Notes under the pieces: model-generated | The model's database searches: none | What the model saw: only the letters and a program-made list of their open reading frames with translations | Told to the model about the DNA's origin: nothing | Program-made: the position numbers and the translations under genes | Shown: positions 48,050 to 58,400 of the stretch, piece by piece | Numbering within the stretch: position 1 is the first letter of the stretch | Layout: every line of letters begins with the position of its first letter | Assembly: GCA_030015575.1 (NCBI GenBank) | Contig: JASDDO010000018.1 | Location: 380,923,908-380,987,907, forward strand | Length of the DNA: 64,000 nucleotides | Direction: 5' to 3' | Source: Agapanthus africanus | Lineage: Eukaryota > Streptophyta > Magnoliopsida > Asparagales > Amaryllidaceae

Positions 48050-48525
48050 AAGCGCTCAAGCGCCAAGCGCCCACGTGCCGACGCGTGGCGTGCTAGCGCT
48101 CGAGCGCAAAGCGCCCACGTGCCGACACGTGGCGCCCTGGCGCTCCAGTGCCCTGCGCTCAAGCGCAAAATGCCCATGTGCCGACACGTGGAGCGCTTGC
48201 GCTCAAGCGCCCAGCGCAAGCGCAAAGCGCCCACATGCCGACACATGGCGCGCTTGTGCTCCAGCGCCCTGCGCTCAAGCGCAAAGCGCCCACGTGCTGA
48301 CACGTGGCGCGCTTGCGCTCAAGCGCCTAGCGCAAGCGCAAAGCACCCACATGCCGACACGTGGCGCGCTTGCACTCCAGCGCCCTGCGCTCAAGCGCAA
48401 AGCGCCCACGTGCCGACACGTGGCACGCTTGCGCTCAAGCGCCCTGCGCTCAAGCGCCCTGCGCTCAAGCGCAAAGCGCCCACGTGCCGACATGTGGCGC
48501 GCTAGCGCCTAAGCGCACAGCGCTG
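48050..48525 (+). repeat. GC-rich tandem array with ACGTG palindromes in element C 5' LTR
   Basis: About eight units of roughly 59 bp (shorter variants occur), each with CCCACGTGCCGACACGTGGC followed by GCGCTCAAGCGC-type steps. The array also exists in the 3' LTR (55850-56280). It yields long open frames on both strands because of its composition; these are not genes. Confidence 0.8.
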
Positions 48526-48995
48526 ACCCCACGCGTCCTTTGGGCACTTTTTCCCTTTTTTTATTTTTATATATATGCATGTATATATATGTACAGATAC
48601 ACACACACTCCACAACACTGTCCCCTCCAAAAAAATTTTGGGCCAGGGCGCTGCCCCGCAAGGGGGCTACTAGCCCCCTTGACCCTCAGCCCGCTATCCG
48701 GGTAGCGGGGCCCCCGTAAAAACTCTGCGTGGCTCCCGATATATCCAATCCCCCTCCAAAACAAAACACACGTACACTGCACATTGAGTTCGCATGACCA
48801 GCTTAACCCGTCAATTGGAAGTTCCCTCACTCCAAAGGCGAGGGGTAATTAACGGCAGCTTAGTCCGCGGCTGCCGGAGATTCGGATCCCCACAATCAAT
48901 AAACCCCGGCCTACCCTAAACAGGGAGAATCTGTAGTATGCCTGACAAGTGTGCACGTATTCCCATCTCAATGGGGTGACGAAAAACACCCTACA

Positions 48996-49137
48996 GATTC
49001 TGGCACGCCCGGTGGGACCAATCTCTCCTCCCATATTTCGGGTTAAACGTTCATACGAACTCAGTAAATATACATACCTATATTTATACTGAAATAATGC
49101 TCTTTCATGCAGATTTTCAAGCAATCACTTCCCAACA
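48996..49137 (+). other. Element C leader with primer-binding-like site
   Basis: TGGCACGCCCGGTGGGACC starts at 49001, five bases after the LTR, where the PBS is expected. I do not assign the tRNA. A TTTCATGCAG stretch precedes the gag ATG at 49138. Confidence 0.65.
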
Positions 49138-50136
49138 ATGTCTCCAAAGATGAACTCAGCTCTCAGCACGGCTCCCGTCTCCTACACGATGAAGATAGGC
49201 TCCAGGACGGTCCTCCCGGCCAGTCTCGGGCGACAATAGGAGGAGCCGCCGCTACCATTTGGATCTATTCTGTTCGTGCCAGCGAACGTCGTCCCTGCTC
49301 TTCAAGCCCCAGTGATGGATAAACCAGCCTCAAAAGGGAAAAGGCCGAACGTCATGGTCGCGAGGGCACTTCAGCCCAAGCGCAAGTCCGTTTCCGAACG
49401 ACTCTCCATGGCTCCAGCTGGGGGCAAGGCCATCAACACCAGCAAAGCAACAGGGCATCTTGAGCAAGCTTTGATGGTGCCCCTGACAACTGCTCGATCG
49501 AGTGCCTTCTCTAAGCTCACCGCTAATCGACCCACGGTGGCTTCCAGGGAAACAGATGCCCGCCAAGCCCTTAAAATTGAGAAGCTAAGGCAGAAAAGGC
49601 TCAGATATAGAGCCAACAAAAGGGTTAGGGCTCCTGCTAGGCTGAACCTCATGAGGTTCGAGGAATAGGGTTACCCCGCCAAAGATGAAGGGATGGCTGA
49701 ATGTGTTATCCACACCGTCTACATGGTGGGCACACGTCCCAGCGATAACCTTCGCAGCAAAAGTAAGGATGGGGCCACCACATCTCAGATCCAACCTGGT
49801 GCGAATATGGCTGTCACTTCTCAAGATCAGCATCTTCCGGAGGGTGATGAAAATCCTCTCAGTGAGGCTGATAGGCAGAGAGAGCCCTCAGTTCATAAGG
49901 AGTCGGGCTCGGAAAGCGAAGATGAACCAACTTTCCAGCCTAAGACCGCAGAGCAACAACTTCTCCAAGAGCTCCGAAAACAGCTCAGAAGCAAAGACAA
50001 GGAGATGGCCAAGCTCTACTCAAAGATTGACGACTTGACAAATGTCGTCTTACGGCTTACGGCCCAACTTGCCTCTCAGCCGCCCAATCAAGCGCAGGGC
50101 TCTGCTCATGAACCGGGAAACGGTGTCCCGAAATAG
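49138..50136 (+). pseudogene. Element C gag N-terminal part: KSVSERL-type motifs, HTVYM and coiled coil (module 1)
   Basis: One reading frame from the ATG at 49138, broken only by TAG codons at 49237, 49666 and 50134. It encodes a basic N-terminal region with SVSERL/SAFSKL motifs like those of G and the HTVYM motif near 49716. A heptad-like segment follows (ELRKQLRSKDKEMAKLYSKI, about 49960-50070). The HTVYM plus coiled-coil block recurs at 51408-51790. It is probably the gag multimerisation region, by inference. Confidence 0.75.
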
Positions 50137-50748
50137 CCGACGCCTATTCTCTCAAATCCAAAGGTGGGCGGACCGCATGAAGACCAGTCGCATCCTATCT
50201 CGGGAAATGTCTTGGCGGCCGATGACAGCAACCCGCTAACTCAAGATCAAATCATGGATTTGGTTGCCAACAAAGTCAAAACATTGGCAGCCGAAGCCGG
50301 AGAGCAAAAAGATGCCAGCAGTAGCGGGAGACCATATCCTCCTCGGTACGATCTTGTGGAGTTTCCTACTGGCTATGTCGTCCCCAAATTTGAAAGGTTC
50401 GATGGGACGGGAAATGCGAAACGGCACATTGCCCAATTTAAAGCATCATGCGCAAATACTGGGGGCAATGATGCACTCCTTCTCCGTCAGTCTGTTAATA
50501 GCTTGACGGATGTTGCTTTCGATTGGTATGCAAGCATACCAGATGACTCGATCACGACGTTCGCTCAAATAGAATCCATGTTTAAGCAAAGGTTCATGAG
50601 TGTCAGTGATAAAATCACCATTGCCGACCTCGTAAGGACAGAGCCAAAGAACAACGAAAGCAACATGGATTTTATAGTCCGATGGCGCAATCTCTCTGTC
50701 AAATGCGAACCACCGTTGGAGCAAGACCAATCGTCAGTCTTCTTATAG
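50137..50748 (+). pseudogene. Element C gag capsid domain
   Basis: Same frame as the preceding segment. It encodes the Retrotrans_gag-like core: FPTGYVVPKFERFDGTGNAK, then FDWYASIPDDS, FKQRFMSVSDK and DFIVRWRNLS, closely parallel to G at 1735-2100. A one-base shift near 50725-50750 takes the sequence out of frame just before the end of the domain (the text continues as the LTK/KTFQELTKK stretch at 50800). Confidence 0.85.
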
Positions 50749-52282
50749 AAAATCTGAAGGACTGGATGAAACCTTTCCTGTGCACCGAGGCCTTAAAACA
50801 TTCCAAGAGTTGACCAAAAAGGTCCAAACGTTGGAACGCTCAAAGCCCGAGTCCAATCAGGATCTTCAGTTCACAAACAGACCAAAACCTTGGAGGGACG
50901 ACAACCAAAAAGGCGGAAGTTCTAACAACACCGATTCTCTAAATAAGCAGAGAGCGGGCGGAGCAAGAACTAACAAATCTCGAGAGCCAACTTTGGAGGA
51001 AAGAAGAAATAAGGTCTACTCATTCCGAAGGGACAAGGACCACAAAATTTTTAAAGATGCTCTGAAGAATGGCCTGCAGCTGCCAGAACCAAAAAGGCTA
51101 AGTGAAGCGAACAGGACTGATCATCCCAACTTTTGCCCATACCACCGAGTGCTGGGACACACTATTGAAGACTGTTGCATCTTCAAGGATTGGGTCGAGA
51201 AACAATACAAGGCGATAGAAATATCATTGTCTCCTGGCGTGCTAACAAACAATCAAGCTGCGACCGCCAATTTCATACAAACGGGGACCGAAGTCCTTCA
51301 GGGACCTGGTTCTCTCAGACATCTGCCTTTCTCTAAAAAGAGCGGACCAAGGCAACAAGCTAAGAGACAAGCGAGCAACATTGCCAATGAAGAAGCAATA
51401 GACGGGTACACAACCCATACGGTCTATATGATGGAGCTCAGAGGAACAAGTCCTCCGCCTTATAACCATGACGATGACGCGGTTGTTGCCATCCACCATC
51501 GGCCCGATCTAAATGATGAAGAGCCCGCTCAGGCCATTGAGCCAAAGGAACCCGTAGTTCATGCTGAGTCAAGTTCAGGCGGTAGGGATGACCCCGTTGT
51601 CATACCCGGAACTATAGAACAAGCATTATTCCAATGGCTTCAAAGGCAGCTTCAGGACAGGGATGAGAAGATGGCCAAGGTCCATTCTAAAGTCGACAAG
51701 CTGGCAAATGTCGTGGCGGACCTCACGACCCAAGTCGCCCGATTGCAATTACAGCAAAATCAAATTTTGGTTCATGAGCTGGGGATTGATATCCGGAAGC
51801 AGCCGACCGATGCTCCCTCCAGCCCGAGAGCGGAACACCTTTGTGAAAAACGGATGCGATCAGCCTCCAGTCCCTCCGATACGTACACTGAATGTGGTAA
51901 GCGGACATTAGGCGAACCAAAAACTTATCATCCTCGGGGTCCGGCATCAGTAAGGGCACCTACTCCAATAGAGAGAAAGAAGAAAGTATACTCCTTCAGG
52001 AGGGATAAAGTCCGTGAAATATTCGTGGACGCCTTGAACAACGGTCTTCAACTGCCTACTCCAAAGAGGCCACAGGAGATGAACATGACTGGCAATCCCC
52101 TATACTACCCATACCATAGAATGGTGGGTCATACCATTGAAGACTGCTATATTTTTAAAGATTGGGCAGAGGACCAATACAAGCTTGGAAAAACCTCACA
52201 GTCCTCGGATGTATCGGCAAGCCACAGAGCCGCGGTCATCAATACAGCTCCGCCAAGATCAAAATTCAAGGAGCTGGGATAA
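50749..52282 (+). pseudogene. Element C gag C-terminal part: two knuckle-like units and coiled-coil module 2
   Basis: A 500-codon open stretch from 50780. The order is KTFQELTKKVQTLE; a YSFRRDKDHKIFKDAL block with an intact C-x2-H-x4-H-x4-C unit at 51134-51175; HTVYM near 51411; a second coiled coil (LQRQLQDRDEKMAKVHSKVD, about 51640-51790); then a second YSFRRDK block with a unit at 52106-52147 whose first Cys is Tyr. No protease or RT follows. The doubled module is the special feature. The shift at about 50745 and the stops upstream are the only damage seen. Confidence 0.8.
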
Positions 52283-52290
52283 GCAAAGAT

Positions 52291-52406
52291 GACCACCACG
52301 TCGTTAAACTGGGAACAATTAACCACTAAGTCGTTAAACTGGAAGCAACTGACCACCATGTCATTAAACTGGGAACAGTCGGCCTCTAAGTCGTTAAACT
52401 GGGAAT

Positions 52407-52407
<1 letters not shown>
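52291..52407 (+). repeat. 30-bp tandem repeat, about four copies
   Basis: Units start at 52291, 52321, 52351 and 52381, with the shared core GTCGTTAAACTGG(G/A)A. They begin nine bases after the gag stop. No coding role seen. Confidence 0.85.

Positions 52408-52409
<2 letters not shown>

Positions 52410-52436
<27 letters not shown>
52410..52436. repeat. (AT)n microsatellite
   Basis: Thirteen AT dinucleotides within the 3' non-coding part of element C. Confidence 0.95.
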
Positions 52437-52439
<3 letters not shown>

Positions 52440-54190
52440 AATAAACAAAAAAAATGTGTAAATAAAAGAAAAATAAAGAAAAGCCGAAATGATGGGGCAA
52501 CTCGCAATAAAAATCAGCGAGTAAAATAAAGATGAAAAGAAAGCCGAAATGATGGGGCAGCCGCGAATAAAAGCCGAAATGATAGAACAATCGCGACCTT
52601 CGCGATAAGAAAAGCTGAAATGATAGAGCAATCGCGGTAAAACAAAAAAAACAAAAACAAAACAAAGCCAAATGATGAGTCGCTCCTGGTACCATATTCC
52701 AGTGCAGCGATGCAGACGCCAACAAAAATTCAAATTTCCAAAATTCTCCCGGCCCTACATTTAGTCCTCAAGTTGACTACCGTATACAATCCACGGGCTC
52801 AAATAATTCTCAGCATACCCATGCCCCACCACAATCACCAGTTACGCGGCTGGTCTCCGCCTTTGGAATTATGCTCCATTGAGAAGACACACTCATGTGT
52901 CCTCACGATACATGAGGAGAACAAACCTTTGTGGGATCCTTACTACTCGCAAGGGAAAAAAACACTTAGGAGTCCTCACAACTCCTAAGGAGAAAATACA
53001 CCTGCAGGATCCTTACGACTCGTAGGGAGAAAATGCTTTTATGGGACCCACACGACCCATAAAAATGAAAAGCCTTAGGCGATAAGGATCTAAACCTATC
53101 TCTTAAGCCATCACTCCCCAAATCCCAAGTGGCGAATGATGAGTCGCTCCTGGTACCATATTCCAGTGCAGCGATGTAGACGCCAACCAAATTCCAAATC
53201 CCATACCCCAACGGCAAATGATGAGTCGCTCCTGGTACCATGTTCCAGTGCAGCGATGCAGACGCCGACAAAGTCCCGAAACTTTTCCGACCCTGCGGTC
53301 TGGATCATACATCCTGCAAAACCGTATACAATCCACGGGCATAAAATGATCCCAATCTCTCCCAAGTCCTACTGGTGAAACCACATTCAAAGTCCAAAAA
53401 AAATGGTATGTCCATAAGCAAAATGGGCACAGATGAAAACCCGAAAGGGCTCCGTGAGTAAAAACAGCAGGACTACCGGCGAGTTTGTGAAAACCCGAAA
53501 GGGCGCAAACTCGTAAAAAAGTGATGAAATGCACTCGCAAGGTCCTCTCGACTTTATGAGGAGAAAATTCTCGCGTGAGATCCTTACGACTCACAAAGGA
53601 GCGACACACTTAAGAGTCCCCACGACTCCTAAGGAGAAAATACGCCTACGAGATCCTTTCGACTCGTAGGGAGAAAATGCTTTTATGGGACCCTTACGGC
53701 CCATAAAATTGAAAACCCTTAGGCGATAGGGATCTAAACCTGTCTCCTAAGCCACCAATTCCCAAATCCTTCCGGGGCAAATGATGAGTTGCTCCTGGCA
53801 TTATTCCAGTGCAGCAATGTAGATGCCAAACAAAAAAAAACCAATTCCCAAATCCTCCCGGGGCAAATGATGAGTTGCTCCTGGCATTATTCCAGTGCAG
53901 CATTGCAGATGCCAAACAATAAAAAACCAATTCCCAAATCCTCCCGGGGCAAATGATGAGTTGCTCCTGGCATTATTCCAGTGCAGCAATGCAGATGCCG
54001 AAAAAAAAAACCAATTCCCAAATCCTCCCGGGGCAAATGATGAGTTGCTCCTGGTATTATTCCAGTGCAGCAATGCAGATGCCGACAAAAATACCAATCC
54101 TAAAATTCTCTCATGACAAATGATGATTTGCTCCTGGTACCATATTCCAGTGTAGCGATGCTGATGTCGACTCAAATCAAATAAATCAAA
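52437..54190 (+). repeat. Element C 3' non-coding region with interleaved repeats
   Basis: Three repeat types are mixed. AAGCCGAAATGAT(G/A)G units occur at about 52479, 52539, 52574 and 52610. A roughly 34-bp unit around CCTTACGACTCGTAGGGAG occurs about nine times in two blocks (52930-53060 and 53540-53710). A roughly 54-bp unit starting AAATGATGAGT(C/T)GCTCCTGG occurs eight times (about 52672, 53135, 53217, 53779, 53864, 53950, 54037, 54118), the last five spaced about 85 bp. No supported gene. Confidence 0.75.
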
Positions 54191-54223
54191 CCAACTAATT
54201 CCAACATCGACCTTTGCGTCAAA

Positions 54224-55030
54224 CAAGCGACACTCTGCATCGGGGAAACGTCAAGCAGACACTCCATGCCGGGGACACGTCGACCAACGACACTCTGTGC
54301 CGGGGAAACGTCAAGTAGACACTCTGTGCCGGGGACACGTCGACCAACGACACTCCGTGCCGGGCAAACGTCAAGCAGACACTCCGTGCCGGGGAAACGT
54401 CAACCAGCGACACTCTGCATCGGGGAAATGTCCAACACAGACACTCCGCACCGGGGAAACGTCCAACAGAGACACTCCGTAACGGGGACACGTCGACCAG
54501 CGACACTCTGTCTCGGGGAAACGTCCAACACAGACACTCCGTGCTGGGGATACGTCGACCAGCGACACTCAGTCTCGGGGAAACGTCTAACACAAACACT
54601 TCGTGCCGGGACACGTCAGCCCGTAGACACTCCATAACGGGGACACGTCGACCAGCGACACTCCGTCTCGGGGAAACGTCCAAGACAGACACTCCGTGCC
54701 GGGGACACGTCAGCCAGCAGACACTCCGTCTCAGGGATACGTAAACCAGCCGACACTCCGCCTCGGGGAAACGTCGATCAGCGACACTCCATACCGGGGA
54801 AACGTCCAACGCTGACACTCCATGCTAGGGACACGTCAACCAACAGACACTCCATCTCAGGGATACGTCAACCAACCGACACTCCGCCTCGGGGAAACGT
54901 CTACCAGCGACACTCCGCCTCAAGGAAACGTCGACCAGCGACACTCTATGCCGGGGGCACGTTTACCAAATTACTCTGGGCCAGAGAAACGTCTACCACA
55001 GACACTCCATCTCGGAGACGCGTCAAGCGT
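54224..55030 (+). repeat. Minisatellite of about 29-31 bp units, roughly 26 copies
   Basis: Each unit resembles GACACTCCGTGCCGGGGA followed by ACGTC and a GACCA(A/G)C-type tail. Units vary mainly at GTGCC/TCTC/CTC and AAACG/ACACG. The long minus-strand open frame across it (54219-54818) is a by-product of near-30-bp periodicity. Confidence 0.88.
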
Positions 55031-55155
55031 CGACCGTCCATGTCGTAAAAAGGGCAGAGCATCCCAAAAAGTGGGGACCAAAGCAAGTCGCCTCCACGTG
55101 AAAGAAGATCCATCAATTTCATGCACACAACCCACATATACTGTGTGCATTTATT

Positions 55156-55169
55156 GATGGGGGGCAATT
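55156..55169 (+). other. Element C polypurine tract
   Basis: GATGGGGGGCAATT directly before the 3' LTR. Confidence 0.85.
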
Positions 55170-56668
55170 TGTTGGGGTAAAAATTTACACCCCGGTTGAC
55201 CAAGTCAAAATCAAAGTCAACCCCAAGCCAAGTGGACCAATGCCCGGAGCGAGCCCGACCATGAAGCGGCCGGCCTCCCCCATGTCAACAACCAAATCAT
55301 GTAATAAATAATTTTTATGTAATTTTTGTGCATGAATGTATGCAAAATGGGCAAAAAGCCAATTTTTTGTAAGCCCATGGCTTATGTGCAAAAAGAAGTG
55401 GCACATGAACCATGGGATGGCCAAAATGCCTTTTGTGTAAAGCCCAAGGGGCTATATGTAAAGTGTATAGCCTATAAAGGCAAAGATAATGAAAATATCT
55501 CACAACTTTTTTCTCTCTCCAAAATTTTTTTTAGATCTGAGAACTTTTCTCCTTCCTCAAGGTTCCAAAACCTTCTTCTTTCTTTTGAATTAAATCAAGA
55601 GTTTTACTCTTCATTTTATAAAACTAAATAGTTTTACACCACAAAACCCATAAAGAGGAACTCAGATCTTCCATTAGATCTCAAAAGAAGAGAATTTTAA
55701 AATCTCATATCTCTTGATCTTCAAGATCCAGCAACCAGAGGAGAAAGCAGAAGAACCCCTTTCATCAACCCCAAAATATATTAGGAGTTTAACTCCACTC
55801 TGATTTCTCCTTCGAGAATTTCTGGGGCTAAAAGCCTCATTTTCTCGCCGGCGCCCAAGCGCTCAAGCGCCAAGCACCCACGTGCTAACGCGTGGCGCGC
55901 TAGCGCTAGAGCGGAAAGCGCCCACGTGCCGACACGTGGCGCGCTGGCACTCCAGCGCCCTGCGCTCAAGCATAAAGTGCCCACGTGCCGACACGTGGCG
56001 CGCTTGCGCTCCAGCGCCCTGCGCTCAAGCACAAAGCGCCCACGTGCCGACACGTGGTGCGCTTGCGCTCAAGCGCCCAGCGCAAGCGCAAAGCGCCCTC
56101 ATGCCGACACGTAGCGCGCTTGCGCTCCAGCACCCTACACTCAAGCGCAAAGCGCCCACGTGCCGACACGTGATGCGCTTGCGCTCAAGCGCCTAGCGCA
56201 AGCGCAAAGCGCCCACATGCCGACACGTGGCGCGCTAGAGCCTAAGCACACAGCACCTAAGCGCACAGCGCTCAAGGCGCTGACCCCACGCGTCCTTTGG
56301 GCGCTTTTTCCCTTTTTTTTATTTTTATATATATGCATGTATATATATGTACAGATACACACACACACACTCCACAACACTGTCCCTCCCAAAAACTCTG
56401 CGTGGCTCCCGATGTATCCAAGCCCCTTCCAAAACAAAACACACGTACATTGCACATTGAGTTCGCATGACCAGCTTAACCCGTCAATCGGAGGTTCCCT
56501 CGCTCCAAAGGCGAGAGGTAATTAACGGCAGCTTAGTCCGCGGCAGCCGGAGATTCGGATCCCCACAATCAATAAACCCCGGCCTACCCTAGGCAGGGGG
56601 AATCTGTAGTACGCCTGACAAGCGCGCGTGTATTCCCATCTCAATGGGGTGACGAAAAACACCCTACA
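55170..56668 (+). repeat. Element C 3' LTR
   Basis: 1499 bp, matching the 5' LTR with several indels. It has a shorter or rearranged GC array (55850-56280) and lacks the roughly 100 bp found near 48630-48718. The TATA-like site is kept. Confidence 0.92.
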
Positions 56669-56709
56669 GGGGCACTGAAGAAATTTGGTAGATTAACTCC
56701 TCAGGAATG

Positions 56710-56754
56710 CCGCGGAACCGCGGCCTAACCCTAGTTTTGGCCGCGGTTACGCCG
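56710..56754 (+). other. GC-rich leader hairpin, element A2
   Basis: Arms 56710-56725 and 56739-56754, nearly as in A1. One mismatch has arisen in the right arm (TTACG for TTCCG), while GGCC at the apex pairs better than in A1. Confidence 0.65.
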
Positions 56755-58295
56755 CCATTATAACTCTTCATTGGACCAAATTTCTTCAGGTGGTCTATGA
56801 CTTGGAAATGGGGTTTCTGGTATTTTATTTTTGGGCCCAGATTTGTTTGAGTACTGGGAATTGTGCTTGGGGCTCATTTCGGGAAATTTAGTCGATCGAA
56901 AATTTTAAACATGTTAGTTCACAGTATTTACATTATATCTGCGACCGTGAATGTCATTTGATCGGTAAATCCTGTCTAATTGCTATAGTTCTTTTAGACG
57001 GATTTACGAACGTGACATTCACGTTGATGTTCTGTGTTGTGCTGTGATGTTGCGGATTTGTCGTGGTGGATAGCCTGGATGCAATGGTAGTACAGTTTGG
57101 TTGTATTTGTACATTTGATATTGCGGGGCGAGCGTCCGACATGTGGACTGCCGTCACTGCCTGTTTGTATATTATTCTTTTCGGGGCACGACCGGGCTGA
57201 GGTCGATGTACCCGTTGTATATTTTACTTTCTGTACTAGGATTACCCCATGGTGGGGTGCACGGATAGCCGGGTTCTAGAGGGCAACGGGCCCGCATCTC
57301 ATGGCTTTGAGACGGAGGGGGCTTCTCTCTAGAATTGGCGGGCTATTCGCCGCACTCGTAGGGGGTACAGGTTGACCCAAGGAGGGGTGCTCAGGTTACC
57401 GGATTCCATGAAGTGCTGGGTGGTCCATTCACTTTGTTGAAGGGGGCTGCCTCGCTTAAGGTTTTGGCGGGTAACTTGCCGCACCCGTAGGGGTCTATGA
57501 TTTCATTGCACAGGCGATCCACACGACCAGGGGAACGTCGGGTTTCAGTAGCGGCTCTATGAAACCCGGGGATCCCAGATTATCTGTATTGTTCTGTGAT
57601 GCTTATTACATTTTCTGTGATGTTGCATTTTATCACGCCATGAGCGAATATTATATATTGATATATATACTAGTAGATGTTGTATATGTTTTACTCCCGC
57701 GCTGGTCCAGTCCCCGCTCTGTCATTAGTTAAGTAACCTAACGGGTGATGACGGGGCCCAGTAGCGAATGCGGATAGCATATACGTACATCATATTTTCG
57801 TTCTTTTGTGGTGTGATCAATTGATGGGACTGCGTTGATTTGGATCAATGCTAAACAAACCTATTCTGATGTTGTTGGAACATTTTTCAAAAAAGCTGTT
57901 ATTGCAAGGATGTTCACTTTTGTTTTGTACAGTGGTATTCGGTTATGAATATCCAGCACCTCAGTTGACGATGCAAGGGCCGAGATTCCTTCACCGGGAG
58001 TGGCCCCTTGGACAGAAGTTTGCGTCAGGGCAATAACTTCACTATAGCCGATTGCCTTTTGCTTTACATCATGGTATTCAGTTGGAATATCCTGCACCTC
58101 ATTCTACGGGGAAAGAGCCGAGATTCCTTCACCGGGAGTGACCTCTTTAGCAAAGGTTTTCGCCACTATATTTTTATAAAAAGCTATGCAGTTCTTTCAA
58201 CGATATCAATTTCATTACGTTAAAGGTTTTCCGCCAAAAACCTGTCGTAGCCCTCCGTCATTTCTTACGGGTATTATTTAGTATTCGTGCTGCGT

Positions 58296-58400
58296 TTGTT
58301 GACCTAGTCAAGACGTAGTGTTCGGTAGCTAAGTGGTGCTTGTTTGTTGCATAAATAGGATTGGTTTGGACAGTCGTGCGGCCTTGTTGACCTAATCAAG
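58296..58400 (+). other. Stem-loop copies, element A2 (loop CTA)
   Basis: Copy 1 at 58296-58312 is TTGTTGACCTAGTCAAG. Copy 2 at 58384-58400 has one stem change (ATCAAG). Copy 3 would follow but is cut off by A3. Confidence 0.75.

Larger units (their letters stand above)
47367..48995 (+). repeat. Element C 5' LTR
   Basis: 1629 bp, TGTTGGGGTAAA to CACCCTACA. It includes a TATA-like site (47665), a GC-rich tandem array (48050-48525), and an AT/CA microsatellite (48568-48612). A stretch of roughly 100 bp near 48630-48718 is absent from the 3' LTR; it contains an inverted repeat around GGGGGCTACTAGCCCCC. Confidence 0.92.
47367..56668 (+). mobile_element. Element C: gag-only LTR retrotransposon with tandem-repeat LTRs and 3' region
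   Basis: 9.3 kb, LTRs 47367-48995 and 55170-56668, a PBS-like site from 49001, polypurine tract 55156-55169 and duplication GGGGC. The internal 6.2 kb encodes only gag-type sequence (49138-52282), then 2.9 kb of non-coding, repeat-rich DNA. No protease, RT or integrase is visible, so it depends on a partner. Its gag resembles the Tat-like gag of G. The arrangement fits the class described as terminal-repeat retrotransposons with gag (TR-GAG). Confidence 0.9.
45100..58400 (+). mobile_element. Element A2: second, partial unit of the A family, split by element C
   Basis: Shared LTR 45100-47192, mutated PBS 47193-47204 (TAGTATCAGAGC), leader 47193-47366 and 56669-58400 with C in between. The leader breaks off inside the stem-loop region, exactly where the LTR of A3 begins. 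The remaining internal region and 3' LTR of A2 are not in the window. Confidence 0.8.
56669..58400 (+). other. Element A2 leader, second piece
   Basis: Continues the A2 leader after C (target duplication GGGGC at 56669-56673). It carries the GC hairpin (56710-56754), the CGTTAG-type hairpin with one change (57723-57743), the direct-repeat pair (about 57920-58010 and 58065-58155) and two of the three stem-loops. It stops after TCAAG at 58400, where the A3 LTR begins. No coding frame is supported. Confidence 0.8.

Noticed and set aside
48075..48512. Overlapping open frames of 100-145 codons on both strands in the C LTR
   Set aside because: They follow from the GC-rich roughly 59-bp tandem array that contains no stop codons in several frames; unit lengths and frames differ between the two LTRs.
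48999..49019. Naming the tRNA that primes element C
   Set aside because: The site has the right position and begins TGG, but I cannot match its complement to a particular plant tRNA from sequence alone.
54219..54818. A 199-codon minus-strand open frame with DVSP and CRVSLVDVSP repeats
   Set aside because: It lies wholly inside the 29-31-bp minisatellite of element C; open frames arise because many units are near 30 bp. It has no known domain and is antisense to the element.
54224..55030. A CRISPR array (regular repeats of about 30 bp)
   Set aside because: The repeats are head-to-tail with no unique spacers, and the context is a plant retrotransposon.
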